A stretch of 64,000 nt of DNA from Trichodelitschia bisporula (Eukaryota > Ascomycota > Dothideomycetes > Phaeotrichales > Phaeotrichaceae), in the NCBI GenBank assembly GCA_010356995.1, contig ML996691.1, positions 345,299-409,298 of the forward strand. Reading direction: 5' to 3'. Under the pieces are notes generated by a model. The model was given only the letters and a program-made list of their open reading frames with translations. It did no database searches and was not told the DNA's origin. The stretch's first letter is position 1; every line of letters starts with the position of its first letter. Position numbers and translations under genes: made by a program. This document shows positions 22,881-33,663 of this stretch, in pieces.

Positions 22881-23522
22881 TATTCAGCTTCTGACAGACG
22901 CACATACAGGGAGCGGTACATGCAGGCAAGTAATCTTTCGAACCAGCCTTCTATGCCATCCCCTCGCAGCACGCAAAGCAGGCCACGAACGCCAGCCGAG
23001 GAACCCCCGCACTCAGAGCACCAGTCGTCGGCCCCAGAACAGGCCCATGTCAAAGTCCCGGTCGCCGACCGGGGCCTCACGAGGTGTGAGCGGGGATGGG
23101 CAGCGCAAAGCTTGAGACGAAGGGCGACACGGCGGGGTTGATCACCGGGACAGTCGTGCGGGGGGGAGAGGTACGCAGTACGTACTCTCTCTTCCTAAAA
23201 TATATGCATCCCTTCGGTGCCTCGAAAGCGAAAGGCCGCTCCCGCGCGTATGCCCTCGAGCCTAGCGTCAGGCTGGGGACCCGCGTGCTCGCGCTCAGAT
23301 TCGGCCCCCGGCCGCCGGCTCGCTCGTGTACCGTACCTTGCATGGCCCGCGCCCCGTGGATAAAAACGAGCGGTATATGGACCGTATTATATACCCAGCC
23401 GGAGGTGGTGAAGTCGGCATTCTAGGCGCTGCTAACACCGACCCAAGTCCCGTGCCGCAAGGTTGGGACCTCAGGCATCTCCAATGCCCGCGCCAACAAG
23501 CAGGATTTAGCTTTCCCGAAGT

Positions 23523-23617
23523 TTGGTAGCGAAGGCTCAAGCCTCGATTTGTACAGCCGGTGTCGCGATTTTGGTAGCGAAGGGACGAGCCTCGAGGTTC
23601 CCCATCCAGTGTCGTGA
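23523..23617. repeat. Tandem duplication, two copies of 48 bp
   Basis: Two adjacent copies begin TTGGTAGCGAAGG and end GTGTCGYGAT, with the shared block AGCCTCGA. They have diverged at about a third of positions. No function is apparent. Confidence 0.6.
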
Positions 23618-25231
23618 TTGCAGAATCCGTGGTCCTATTCCCACGACCGCACCGCACTCCTCCCCACCCCCACAAACGCAAGTACCTAATACGTATACCT
23701 GACGTGACCGGGTACATACTTACCCCGTTGGTCCAGCGTTGCCCTCCAAGGGTACGTACCCATCCATCTCGAGACGCCCATGCCCGCAGCCTCGCATAAC
23801 CCAGGCTTCTCTCTCGGATCGCACGCGATAAGGGCGACATCGCCGAGGGCCCACTCCCATGACGCATGCAAGCATTTAAGATGAGGACACCGCGATACCC
23901 GCCAGGGGTAGGGCGGGCGGGTAGGAAGTGGAGGCGCGGGGTGCGATCAAAAGACGTACGCACCTCCGCCATGCGACAGCATCCCGCCTCCGCCTCACCC
24001 CACGGGGTCTCACCCGCCCGCGTCTCTGAGTCGCGTTCCCCGCAGTGACGCTCGAGCGGGTGGGGGTTTAAACTTCACACCTCAGTCCGTGACAGCCACC
24101 CAACGAGCGAGCGCCGAGCCCCGCGCGCAGGGACACTTAGTACGCGCGTATATACCCCTGACACCGCGAGGACCGGGGATACAGGCCATGGTATGCGACC
24201 CCGGGTCGCACCTGCCTTCCAGGACCGGGTCGGTTAGAAGGCATGGGGGAAGCGAAAACATACGCAGCGGCAAGCTATGGGGAAAAGAATCGGAGCCACG
24301 CGCAGTACAGTATCGTACATATGCCCCCCGGCTGGAGTACCAACTGAGGGCCTGCTTCAGGCCCAGGCACAAGTCGTGATTGCGCTCGATCGCCGCTCGC
24401 TTCGCCACTCCTGGAAAGATGGGATGGAGGGGAATAAAGCCCGAGCGATCGCTCGTAGTCGTTCCTCTGCCGATCTGTTCGTGTTATCCGAGAATAGATC
24501 CACGGGTCTGGGCGGTACCTGGCTAATGTACCGTGGCATCAGCTCGGTCCACTGCGGGGTCGCACGGAGATGCCGTACCCCGCTCTTTACTGAGGGCGAC
24601 TGAGGGACAAGAGTGGGTAGGGCGGGGGAGGCTGAGGGGTATGAAGCACAGGGCGTTAGAAACACCAAACATCGGCAGGAAGGTGGGGTGCAAGGTTTTC
24701 TCGGTCGCAGGAAGCGACATGCTTGATCGTTGACGTTAGTAGAACAGCCGACCTTAAAGCTTTTGGAGACATGTTTCACGGCCGGATGTTGGCCGCCGCT
24801 GATATAAACGGCATGCATGTGGGGCAGCGGTGAGTAGAGCCGATGTCCCAAACAATCGCATGAAGTCTAGATTTCGAGGAATGGACCGATGTTTGTCAAG
24901 GCGAAACACATGATGACGAAGGTTCAGGGCCAGCAAGAGCGCAGAGTTTCCGAGTGCGACAAGACGGTGTCATTGCCTGCGCGGAACCTGCTCAATAAGA
25001 TACTTTCGAGTCAAGATAGCATCTGCGAGGTGACTGGTAACGGACTGCAAACCTGCATCCCAACTGAGTCCGTCACAGTGCTCCACGCAGTATGCCCCAC
25101 TCTATGCTTCCTAGGCTTTCGAAGACCATGGATATCAGTCCCAAACACCATCCAGTGCCAAATTCCTAAAACGCCGGTATTACATGCGGAGTTGTGTCCA
25201 AGGCCGGTAAGCCATGCCGCGAGCCCTATCT

Positions 25232-26296
25232 TCACCTCTTGAACCTTCCCATGACCGTCTTCTTCCGCTTGGCAAACTGAGCTCCAAACCTCTCCCCCTC
25301 TCCATCGCCCGTCCGCTCTCTCTTCCGGCTCCTCTCCAGTCCGCCCTCGCCCTCCTTCCGCTTGGTGAGACGCTCGATACGGTCCAACCCTACGCCCAGA
25401 CCCCTCCAGTCCTCTCCGCCAAACCCATTCTCCCGCGGCCCCATCTTCTTACGATCCTTCTTGCTCTCCTTGGGTAAACGCACAAAGTTTGACTCTTCGT
25501 ACACCCGCTTTGCTTCGTCTTCCGCGCGCTCTTTGGCAGACTTGCTCCGCCGACCGCCTTGCACGATGGTGCTACCGATGCTGGGCTCAGCCATGGGCGC
25601 CGTCGACATCTCGTTCGCGATGAATTCGTCGAGGGTGGCTGACTTGCCCGGCCGCGCGGTGCGGGCTTCGGCGGGACGTGACACAGGCATCATGACAGGA
25701 TTGAGGCGCGGCGGTCTGTAGAGACCATCGGACGGCTCTTCTTTGTCGGCGTCTTCGGTCTCGGGGCGCATGAATGCCGCGGGATTGGGGCGGTATGTGA
25801 GCTCGTCGGCGTCTTCGTCAGACACAGTGGCATCTGCTTCGGCGTCGCTGACGTCGCTAGCATCGCCTGCCTTCGTTTTGGTCTTGCCGTTGGTGTGGGG
25901 CCGAACTGGCAGCTGTGTTGCGGCATTGACCTCCATCGTGGCGCGGAGGACCTTGTCGATCTGGTACTTCAGCCGTCCTTCAAGTGGTTTTACGCCCTTT
26001 TCCAGATACAGCCGCGTCTCCACCAGCTTCTTCACAATGTCTTCGCGCCGTTGTTGGTAGGCCGATGTATCCAACGCATCTGAGTCTTGTCCAGCCGAGT
26101 CTTTCAGCATCCGGATAGCATTAAGCTGCAGCAGATTGGTGTACATGACGTAGTGTAGGAGCAGTTCGTTCTTCAGTCCGAGAAGCGACATGCCATCTTT
26201 CGGTGGCGCAGAGTTTGCGGGTTCCGGTACGCTTTTGGCAGCTGCTTCCAGTGACTCGCTGAGATCTGAAAGCAGTGTAGATATTGAGGTCTCCAT
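25232..26296 (-). CDS. LCP5: U3 snoRNP-associated protein Lcp5/neuroguidin (Sas10/C1D family)
   Basis: A single exon encodes 354 residues. The N-terminal Sas10/C1D-type helical domain spans residues about 5-105 (GMSLLGLKNELLLHYVMYTNLLQL and LVETRLYLEKGVKPLEGRLKYQID). A middle acidic section and the motif LTYRPNPAAF then YRPPRLNPVMMP follow. The C-terminus is basic (ESKKDRKKMGPRENGFGGEDWRGLGVGLDR, then Lys- and Arg-rich to the end KRKKTVMGRFKR). RPNPAAF, YRPPRxxPV and the NGFGGEDW-type tail are shared by yeast Lcp5 and animal neuroguidin. Lcp5 acts in the nucleolar small-subunit processome in 18S rRNA maturation. It lies 4 kb from DBP3, another ribosome-assembly gene on the same strand. Confidence is high. 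Confidence 0.9.
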   Translation of the reverse strand: METSISTLLSDLSESLEAAAKSVPEPANSAPPKDGMSLLGLKNELLLHYVMYTNLLQLNAIRMLKDSAGQDSDALDTSAYQQRREDIVKKLVETRLYLEKGVKPLEGRLKYQIDKVLRATMEVNAATQLPVRPHTNGKTKTKAGDASDVSDAEADATVSDEDADELTYRPNPAAFMRPETEDADKEEPSDGLYRPPRLNPVMMPVSRPAEARTARPGKSATLDEFIANEMSTAPMAEPSIGSTIVQGGRRSKSAKERAEDEAKRVYEESNFVRLPKESKKDRKKMGPRENGFGGEDWRGLGVGLDRIERLTKRKEGEGGLERSRKRERTGDGEGERFGAQFAKRKKTVMGRFKR

Positions 26297-26906
26297 GGTG
26301 GCAAGATTGGTGGTGCTCCTCCGTTCTCGACTTGAGGTTTGTTGGGTGGTCGATGCGGTTCGCGTGAAGTTTGGTGATGGAAAAAAATGGCCCAGGCCTC
26401 GTCGCGCTAGCTCGATATGGGTGGATGCTTATCGATAACAAATCGGACGCTAACCATAACAGGAATGCTAGCTTCCCGGTCAATTACCCGGCACAACTCT
26501 ACCCTGCTGAATCTCTCACGGAGTGATAGCGAGGGGACTCCACTGAGTGTCGACCGACATCGGGTCGGAATTTTTGCTATGAATAACGTCGAACGCTTTT
26601 CCCTACTGCTCAAACTCAACCATGTGTCTTGAAAACGTAAGCTCCTCATCAAATGCGGTTCAGCCGTGGCTAACTCAGCCTTGGTGGCATCTCTTTCTTC
26701 CAGGCTACATACAAGTCCACAGTACAGCAACAAGACCTTTAGTTAGTGATGAAGTCCGGATCTTCAAGTACAAGTTCATTTTCTGCAGGGGATGTCGAAC
26801 GAAGACAGAGAGACGTTATCGTGGTTATTGATGCATATATAAAGCCGACCTATTGGTAGATAGGCCTTTGCAGAGCATCATCGTCTCCCACAACCTGCCG
26901 CAAGTC
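26297..26906. other. Intergenic region between LCP5 and bli-3
   Basis: About 600 bases serving as LCP5 promoter and bli-3 3' region. No gene or repeat is recognised. One TATCGATA-type site is present near 26423. Confidence 0.6.
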
Positions 26907-27557
26907 CTACGTTGCCTTCCCCTCCTTCCACTCCTTCACTTCCTCCCTCTCCACATGCCTGACATGACTGACCCGCGCAGGCCTTCCACTCTTTGCCGCA
27001 TCCACAATCTCCCTCCCAGTACTCCCCCCCTCCGATATCTGCAGCCCATACTGCACCGTAACAACGTGCACCCGAATCACTCCCACCCTCGGATCCTCTG
27101 GCCCACCATCATGCGTCCCATCCCCCAAATCGCCCACCCACGCTTTCAGGGCCGGACTGTAATACTTGCGCACCGCCGTACGATCATCCACCACCTCCGC
27201 CCGGCCTGAGACACTAGCCCACGAGCCCTGGGGATTGATAAAGGCGAGATTGACATCCGAGTCCGAGCGCAGGTCGTCAGTCTTCCCGCTCGTTAGGTTG
27301 GTGTGGAATATGAGCGTCGCGCCGTTGTCTTCCTGCTGGGGGTTAGAGACGGAATATGGGGGGGCGGGGGAACGTACTTCAGCGGCAAGCGCCATGCACC
27401 GCGAGACAAGCAGCCCGCTGCTATCCTCCCGCGTCGTCATCATGCAAAACTTAGTCGCGCGGATGAAGCTCTGCAGATCGGCGATTTTGCGCCGTAGCGG
27501 CGGGTCTTCAAGGTTCTTGTCGAGGTACGGGTCGCTATGGGGTTCGGAGGAAGACAT
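26907..27557 (-). CDS. bli-3: BLI-3-like FMN-binding general stress protein
   Basis: Exons 27557-27378 and 27332-26907 encode 201 residues. The fold is the pyridoxamine 5'-phosphate-oxidase-like split barrel (IRATKFCMMTTREDSSGLLVSRCM, then LIFHTNLTSGKTDDLRSDSDVNLAF and SWASVSGRAEVVDD). It is close to Neurospora blue-light-inducible bli-3 and to bacterial general stress protein 26. The 45-nt intron has a GTACGT donor and CAG acceptor, and splicing gives ALAAE/EDNGATLIFHT. It is unusual because it is a multiple of three and has no stop, so retained RNA would insert 15 residues. It lies between two ribosome-assembly genes but is functionally unrelated. Two TGATGTCA sites sit 116-132 bp upstream of the start. 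Confidence 0.9.
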   Translation of the reverse strand: MSSSEPHSDPYLDKNLEDPPLRRKIADLQSFIRATKFCMMTTREDSSGLLVSRCMALAAEVRSPAPPYSVSNPQQEDNGATLIFHTNLTSGKTDDLRSDSDVNLAFINPQGSWASVSGRAEVVDDRTAVRKYYSPALKAWVGDLGDGTHDGGPEDPRVGVIRVHVVTVQYGLQISEGGSTGREIVDAAKSGRPARVSHVRHVEREEVKEWKEGKAT

Positions 27558-28070
27558 GGCTGGTATGTTCGGAATTACGTTTACGGTCGGTGTGAGGTGG
27601 AGTGAGAGGAGGGGTTTGCGGACATGAAGGGGAAGGAAGGGATGACGGGTATATAGCGTTTGGTAGTACCAATGATGTCACTGATGTCATCGACGGCATC
27701 ATGCCGCGATCCCCGCTGCGGGGTCAGGGGCCTGGAGATCGAATGGGCTTTATGGGGCACTTGGCCTTTGTCATGAAGTGGCTATGATTCGCTGCGTGAT
27801 GTCGTCTGTTTGAGTGCGCTCGTAAGGCAGAGACGGGTAATTCATCGATTCGCGCGTGGTCACGTTTCGTTCGCTAGCTTTCCCGATCGGGAATATGCGC
27901 GCATCACAAAATGGAAGTTGAAGAAGATCGAATCTCGCCACGATGCTCCAAAGCCTTTGGTATGACAGAAAATCAAAGAGTCCGTGAAATAAGGCGTCCG
28001 TCTGAATAGCCGTCGTGGCTCGGACAGAACGCACGTCTAAACGCCCTCTAAGCCAACGATCCCCAAGCAT
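27558..28070. other. Intergenic region between bli-3 and DBP3
   Basis: About 510 bases with the bli-3 promoter and the DBP3 3' region. It contains one TATATACCC on the minus strand (near 27647) and the TGATGTCA pair listed separately. No gene is seen. Confidence 0.6.
27673..27689. promoter_or_regulatory. Two TGATGTCA (ATF/CREB-like) sites upstream of bli-3
   Basis: TGATGTCA occurs at 27673-27680 and 27682-27689, one base apart, 116-132 bp upstream of the bli-3 start. It differs by one base from the bZIP stress site TGACGTCA. Stress control of bli-3-type genes makes this plausible, but no binding data are available here. Confidence 0.4.
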
Positions 28071-29801
28071 CTAATCAAAGGTAATCTTCGTTGCCTTCTT
28101 CGTCTCATCCACCTCCTTGTAAAACGCGCCATACGCCGCATGCTCCTTCTTCTTGACTGTAGTGCCAAACTTCATCAGCTCCTCCGGGACAGGTTGCTTC
28201 GCCGCCCGCAGAACATTGATCAACGCCCCACTCAACGCCTTATCGTGCTCCGTAAACAGCGTAATGGCCAGGCCACTCAGCCCTGCGCGCCCAGTTCGCC
28301 CGATCCGATGCACGTAATCCTCAACCGTCAACGGAAACGTAACATTCACCACCGCCTTCACAGCCGGGATATCCAAACCGCGCGCCGCCACATCCGTCGC
28401 GACGAGGATGCGTACCTGGCCGCTGCGAAACGCCTCGAGCGCCTGTTCGCGCTGCCCCTGGCCTAAGTCACCGTGGATTGCGGCCACCTTCAGTCCGCGC
28501 CGCTGCAGCGTGCTTTCAACTCGTGCGGCCTCTTTTTTGTACAGGCAGAAGACAAGGACACGGTCGTCCTTCTTCGCTCCCTTCTGCAGCTGGTGTAGGA
28601 GCTCAACGAGGCGACCCTCCTTGGCGCGCGGTTCGACCACCTCGACGCGCTGCTCGATGCGGGTGTTGGCGCGGAGCTCGCCATCGGGGCTGTCGCCGAC
28701 GACGACCCGAACGGTGTCGCGCATGAAACTGGCTGCAAGTGCACGCACCTCCGGTGGCCAGGTAGCAGTGAACATGACCGTCTGGCGGCTCGCCGCGCTC
28801 CCAGTCGCACCCAGGATCTTCCGGATGTCCTGCTCGAAGCCTTTGTCCAGCATGCGGTCTGCCTCGTCCAGTACCACAAAAGCTGCGGAGCTCAGGTCGG
28901 CGGAGCCATCGCTTACGAGATCGTTCAGCCGTCCAGGTGTCGCTACCACAATGGCCGCGCGCTTGAGTGCCGCAATCTGCGGATCCTTGGGCACACCACC
29001 ATACACGCACGCCACAGTTAGGCCGGCGGCTTCTGCAAGCGGGCCAAGTTGTACTGCGATCTGTGAGGCCAATTCGCGAGTCGGGGAGACGACGACGGCG
29101 CGAACGCCCTTGCGCTTCCCGGCTTGCGCATCGAGACGCTGGATGTGGCGCACAGCGGGCAGACCGAAGGCGAGTGTCTTGCCGGAGCCAGTCTCCGCAA
29201 CTCCCACCAAGTCGCGTCCGGCTAGAAGGTAGGGCCAGGCGGCGGCTTGGATAGGAGTCGGTTTTGAGAAGCCGGAGAGGGGGGCGCGGAGAGCTTTGGG
29301 AAGGGTGAGATAGGCGAAGTCGAGGGCGGGGCGGTATGTGGTGCCCGGGGCAGTCATGGTGATTTGGTTGGTTGTGAGGTATGCATCGATTTCGGACTGC
29401 GGAAGTGCGGTCAGGGCGGCGGGCTGTGTGTAGGAGGCCATGGGGTCGAGGTCAGTGGTCTCGGTGGGTTCAACGGCGGCCGGCTCGACGGTGACCTCGG
29501 CGGCAAGTTTGGCTGCCTTCTTCGCGGCTTTTGCGGCCTTCTTTGCCTTCTTCTCGGCTTTGCGCTGGGCTTCTGTGTCGAGCGATTCGGTATCGTGGGA
29601 AGGTTCATCTTGCGGGGTGGACTCGGTCGACACTTTGTCCTTCTTGTCTTTCTTTTCCTTCTTGCTCTTCTCCTTCTTCTCCTTCTTCTCAGACTTGTCC
29701 TTCTTGACCTTCTTCTCTTTCACAACAACGGTCTCCTCAACGACCTTGACCTTCTTCCCTCCCCCCTCATGCTCCTCCTCGCGCACCCGTTTTGAAGCCA
29801 T
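28071..29801 (-). CDS. DBP3: ATP-dependent RNA helicase Dbp3 (DEAD box)
   Basis: A single exon encodes 576 residues. Residues 1-110 are a Lys-, Glu- and Ala-rich nucleolar extension, as in fungal Dbp3. The helicase core follows with Q motif GFSKPTPIQ (residues 177-185), motif I AETGSGKT (202-209), Ia PTRELA, Ib TPGR, motif II DEAD (312-315), motif III TAT (345-347), [27 protein letters not shown] and [12 protein letters not shown] (498-507). [11 protein letters not shown], with Thr instead of the usual Ser in motif III, and the tail [10 protein letters not shown] are in line with Dbp3. Dbp3 works in 60S ribosomal subunit assembly (27S pre-rRNA processing). LCP5 lies close by. No intron is needed. 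Confidence 0.93.
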   Translation of the reverse strand: MASKRVREEEHEGGGKKVKVVEETVVVKEKKVKKDKSEKKEKKEKSKKEKKDKKDKVSTESTPQDEPSHDTESLDTEAQRKAEKKAKKAAKAAKKAAKLAAEVTVEPAAVEPTETTDLDPMASYTQPAALTALPQSEIDAYLTTNQITMTAPGTTYRPALDFAYLTLPKALRAPLSGFSKPTPIQAAAWPYLLAGRDLVGVAETGSGKTLAFGLPAVRHIQRLDAQAGKRKGVRAVVVSPTRELASQIAVQLGPLAEAAGLTVACVYGGVPKDPQIAALKRAAIVVATPGRLNDLVSDGSADLSSAAFVVLDEADRMLDKGFEQDIRKILGATGSAASRQTVMFTATWPPEVRALAASFMRDTVRVVVGDSPDGELRANTRIEQRVEVVEPRAKEGRLVELLHQLQKGAKKDDRVLVFCLYKKEAARVESTLQRRGLKVAAIHGDLGQGQREQALEAFRSGQVRILVATDVAARGLDIPAVKAVVNVTFPLTVEDYVHRIGRTGRAGLSGLAITLFTEHDKALSGALINVLRAAKQPVPEELMKFGTTVKKKEHAAYGAFYKEVDETKKATKITFD

Positions 29802-30430
29802 GATTAATGGCGCAGATTTAGCCTAGACACAAAAAATTGGAAGTGCGGCGTGGTCGTGCAGAGGTGTATGAGTTGGTAAAACGGGGTGCAGTAGAATATG
29901 TAGTTAAGTCGAGATCTCCAACCATGCCCTCAGATTTCGCGACAAACTTTTTTCCAACGCCATCGGCCAATTATTTTTCCGGTACGTGGCCACAGTCGAG
30001 ACCCTAGTTCTACCGTAAGGCTCCACAAAACACCAAGCCCGTTTCGATCACCACTTCATAAAATGCTCGACTGTTTAAGCAATCCCCCCTACATCCTCCA
30101 TCGATCATTCTCCATACCCCCATTTTATATTATACTTGTTTGCGTGTAAGCGCCGCATTGTACTTAACGATCTCCATTTTTATATAGTACGTACTCGCCG
30201 AAGGAATGGCAATCCGTACCTAACAAACAGAAATTTTGTATAAAGGAACAAGTTGCCGTCAACACTGACGACGAAGCTGCTACCAGCCATGACGACTAGG
30301 TATGTGACCTGGGCTTGAAACGGTGGAGCCTGCTAACTGCCGCCATGAGTAGGCGCGCAACTCAAACCCACTTCTGAACGTCCTCGGTATCCGACATGTC
30401 AAGGACAGCACTCGTCTATAGCATTCTTTA
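29802..30430. other. Upstream region of DBP3
   Basis: About 630 bases, relatively rich in A and T, with the DBP3 promoter. No gene or RNA is recognised. A palindromic GTACGTAC-like site lies near 30187. Confidence 0.6.
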
Positions 30431-32842
30431 TGCACAGTCATTACCACTCATCCTCTCCAACAGCACCACAGGAGAATGGTTATGAGGAAAGTGAGACGCC
30501 TTCATATGGAACCTGAAATCTTTCTCCCCTACATCAGCATTTGTCAAGAGCTCCTAGGACTAGTGGGGACGCCGGAGGAACCCAGCGGTCGGAATTCGAA
30601 GCGACATCTCATGGAAAACACTAAGACCATTACCACCACTATGAAATCTACGACGAATATGATGGTCAGTGGGTGGTCGTGCGATATCCCGCGAAGCCCA
30701 AAGGAAACCAACTGTCAGACGTCAAAGAAAGCATGGTACTCCAACCCAAGCTTTGTATAGCACTCGGACTCTCTCCATTTTCGGACATCCAGTCCATGCG
30801 GGGAAATGGAAAATGGAGAATATATGTACGTCTTAGATCTGCGAAGTCCGATATCTGCTTACCAGCTCAGAATTGTTATATACCACGGTCTATACATTGC
30901 GTGGCTGAAGACGGCGACTGCTTCCTCGTCGCCGCCTCCTACATGATGCTCTACGGCTACGCCATCAAATTTCGTTGAAGCTGCAGACGAAGATCGTCTC
31001 GCAGCTAGCGGAAGACCAAGAAGCGCGCCTGCGCACGATCGAAAAGCATCTCTTCTCCGAGAGCGGCATCTTGACCACATTGAGGTCTACAACGCGCTCT
31101 GCCTCAAAGGCCTCAGATGCCGTGGCGCCCCTCAAGTCGCGTATTGCAAAGTCGCACGGCGAGGGTGCGATGTTGGAAGGCCTTTCCCACCAGATACTGA
31201 CTGGGCCGCCGAAGGCGAAGACTGTCATCGCGAGTGCAGCCACAATCTGGACCTACGAGCGGACCATGAGCCTACAATATGCCCGCTCCTAGCAGCAAGT
31301 CGATGAAGAAATGCAACCCTTTGAAGAGTCTCCTGTCCGTCGCCGCAACGGTGGCGGTGTGCATCGGCCCCTTTTCCTCAACGGAAATCCGACTGGTTTC
31401 GGCGAGGTCGACCAAGCCAGCGGAAGACTCTCCTAGAAGCGGGGAAAATCTTGGAGTGCGTGCGATTGTCACTTTGTCCTGCAATTGCGGCCTTCAACGT
31501 GAGTTGACATGATGCGATAAAAAGCAAACTTGCTAACGTCGATTGTATAGTCTTCTGGAAGTTCCTCTCAACCACGGCCGCCATCATCGCGCTTGCTATG
31601 CTCGCGCAAGGTTGGGCCCCCTATGTATCCCACGTCAGAATCTTACCACAAACCTTCCACTTAGAGATCTCCGGGAACGATGAATCCTATATGTATATTG
31701 TCGGCGTGGCTCACGAGTACAGTGAGCTCATCGACCTAGCTGACTGACTGTCGGCCTCGCCATTCCGAGGGGCATATACGGCGCTACCTTCCCTCCTGAA
31801 GGTGATCATGGTCATCGGGTCAGGGACGGTCTGCGAACGGGCGTCAGCCTCCTCTTTTCCGGGAAATCCTTCCCAGTATACGTCATCACGGGTTGGAACG
31901 TGGAAGAAATCATCCGCGGCGTCACTTTCAATTTTGAGGACCACAAGGCCGACGCGACCATGAAGGCTTGCGTACTCAGGGAACAGTTAGGCGCCATCCG
32001 GCCCGGGTGGTAGCTCAGCACGACGGCAGCGACATTATCAAAGGCTGGTCAATGGCGCCCCAGTTGGGTCGGCGTCAAGCCCGCCTAGGGGGTGCCGAGC
32101 AAGTCAAAAGCACCCTGCCAGACGGCAACCACTGGCGTCAGGCTAGTGCTCCCGACGCTCCATCTATCACAGCCGCCGCCCCGCCTATCAACATCAATGC
32201 GTTACCAGATGCGCTTACCGCCCTATCGGTAGCTGCCGCTGCCCGCAGTATACTCCCGCAGTCCCGCAGATCGTATATACCGCCATCGCAGGCATTGCCT
32301 CCAAAAAGACGCAAAAGTACTTAGGGAAAGGAGACATTAAATTCTCGGCGTCTAAAGTGCTGATCGTTCGCACCGTCACGGCGACATTGTTCTTGACGTG
32401 ATTGTCATAAACAACAACTTCCTCTCAGAGGAGTACGACGATCTGCTCTTCGCCTTAAGGCGATATCGTCGTCGAAGGTCCTGAAGCCCTCGGCGACGAA
32501 GCCCAAGAAGAAGCTATTTCAGAAGGTGGATGCCGCTATGGCGGCGCAGCTGAGGGAGTTGGCGAAGGGTCTTCCAAAGGAATTCTAAGCACAGGCTACA
32601 TGCCTCCAGTCGACGAGTACCCACCTCACTTTCTCGCCATGGGACCAGGGTACATGCCAACGGCGCCTTGCAGTAACAGAGACTGCATCCGTGCCCTTGA
32701 GGACCGGACACAGGACGAAGCGTATATACGCTCGAATCAATATACGGCGTCTCGATGCCGTGAAGACCGGTGGCTCTGGAAACGTCACCGGCATGTCGAG
32801 GAACCCCCTCCATTTACAAATGCTACCATCTCCTCGAAGTAG
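30431..32842 (+). pseudogene. Remains of one or more unrecognised genes
   Basis: This stretch shows short protein-like fragments in different frames with no single open reading frame. One early piece reads YEIYDEYDGQWVVV followed by a basic stretch. At 31279-31740 a piece looks properly spliced: an intron (31500-31551) has a GTGAGT donor, a GCTAAC branch site and a TATAG acceptor, and leads into a membrane-like segment FWKFLSTTAAIIALAML and then QTFHLEISGNDESYMYIVG. Further on, GVSLLFSGKSFPVYVITGWN and RGVTFNFEDHKADAT look like a folded domain, followed by an Ala-, Pro- and Ser-rich section (31968-32324). I do not recognise the family. Either the locus is decayed, or it has more introns than I can place. 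It is not obviously a transposon. Confidence 0.45.
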
Positions 32843-32868
32843 CCTCTATATCTTCCCGCTGCCTCAAA

Positions 32869-33378
32869 ATGTCGCAGCAACTTTACCCGTTCAACGTCAT
32901 TGAGCCATCCACCGATGACGTCCCACGCTATGTAAGTACACCACTCTCACATACCTTTTGGATCCACTTAAGAGACGAGCAACTAACATATCATCAATAG
33001 GCTCGCGCCAACGCCATCCTCCATTCCTCAAAACGGCTTTCCCCGCACTTGCCTCCATCTCAGATTGCGCGAGACAACCCCGCTACCCGTCCCTCTATAT
33101 ACCCCCGGTCCGGGCCCGCAACATTCACGCTATGTGAACCCCATCGGGCTCTATATACCCACCATTCTCCCTCCGCCACACGACCCGGAACGCGCACTGC
33201 TCCCACCACTGTGTATATCGAAAGCACTGGGATCGCGATCACCATCGGGCACGTAAATCGAGAAACGAACTATACCTCCTCAACAACAGCCCCGAGCCCG
33301 GCCCCCGGAAGCCGGGACATCATATATAAAAGAAGAAGCGGAGCGGTAAGGGGTGCAAGAAGAATGGAAAGGGTTTGA
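32869..33378 (+). CDS. Small spliced hypothetical protein, 146 residues
   Basis: Exons 32869-32931 and 33001-33378. The 69-nt intron is convincing: GTAAGT donor, CTAACATAT branch site and CAATAG acceptor. It joins MSQQLYPFNVIEPSTDDVPRY to ARANAILHSSKRLSPHLPPS. The rest is rich in Pro, Thr, Ser and Arg and seems disordered, ending RRMERV. The N-terminal half looks real; the C-terminal half is doubtful because other frames there also look protein-like, and two TATATACCC motifs fall inside it. The gene may be an exon set of a longer gene that includes 33424-33663. Function is unknown. Confidence 0.4.
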
Positions 33379-33423
33379 AGGGCGGCAAGGGCGGCAAGAC
33401 GAAAAAGTACCTCGCTGGGAGCT

Positions 33424-33663
33424 GTGCTGTCTCCCTATATATACCGGCGGCGGCCAGACTTGAGCAAGCTGCCCATCCTTCCCCCGGTTATCTTCACGCT
33501 CATCCCACTCGCGTTGGCGGCCGTAGTATATTCGCCGATCGCAGGCTCTCAGCTCAAGAACCGCCAGCAGCACGTGAAGACGATTGGCGGCGGGGCGGGG
33601 GGTGGTGGAGGGGATATATGCGATGAAATCCTGCTCAGGGAGCTGGGTTTGAAGCGACACTAA
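33424..33663 (+). other. Possible 3' exon with a membrane segment, or relic
   Basis: A frame without an ATG reads a hydrophobic stretch (LPILPPVIFTLIPLALAAVV) followed by a Gly-rich linker and DICDEILLRELGLKRH before its stop. The preceding frame is Lys- and Gly-rich (KGLKGGKGGKTKKYL). A single membrane helix after a basic segment suggests a real C-terminus. No clear acceptor was found, and a TATATATACC motif lies just at the frame start. Confidence 0.25.

Larger units (their letters stand above)
18025..25231. other. 7.2-kb gene-poor region upstream of the CLR-1-like gene
   Basis: No gene can be supported here on either strand. The first 400 bases are CT-rich on the CLR-1-like coding strand, as in a long fungal 5' leader. 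A 20-bp tandem (about 19303-19345) repeats CCTCCTCACTCTCTATCCCC twice. GTACGTAC and GTACC motifs are frequent between 19.2 and 24.6 kb. A small hairpin (GTACTCCGT / ACGGAGTAC) lies at about 21415-21444. Large inverted repeats sit at 21455-21690 and 22645-22880, and a 48-bp duplication at 23523. It could hold an unannotated non-coding transcript or distal control elements. Confidence 0.6.
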
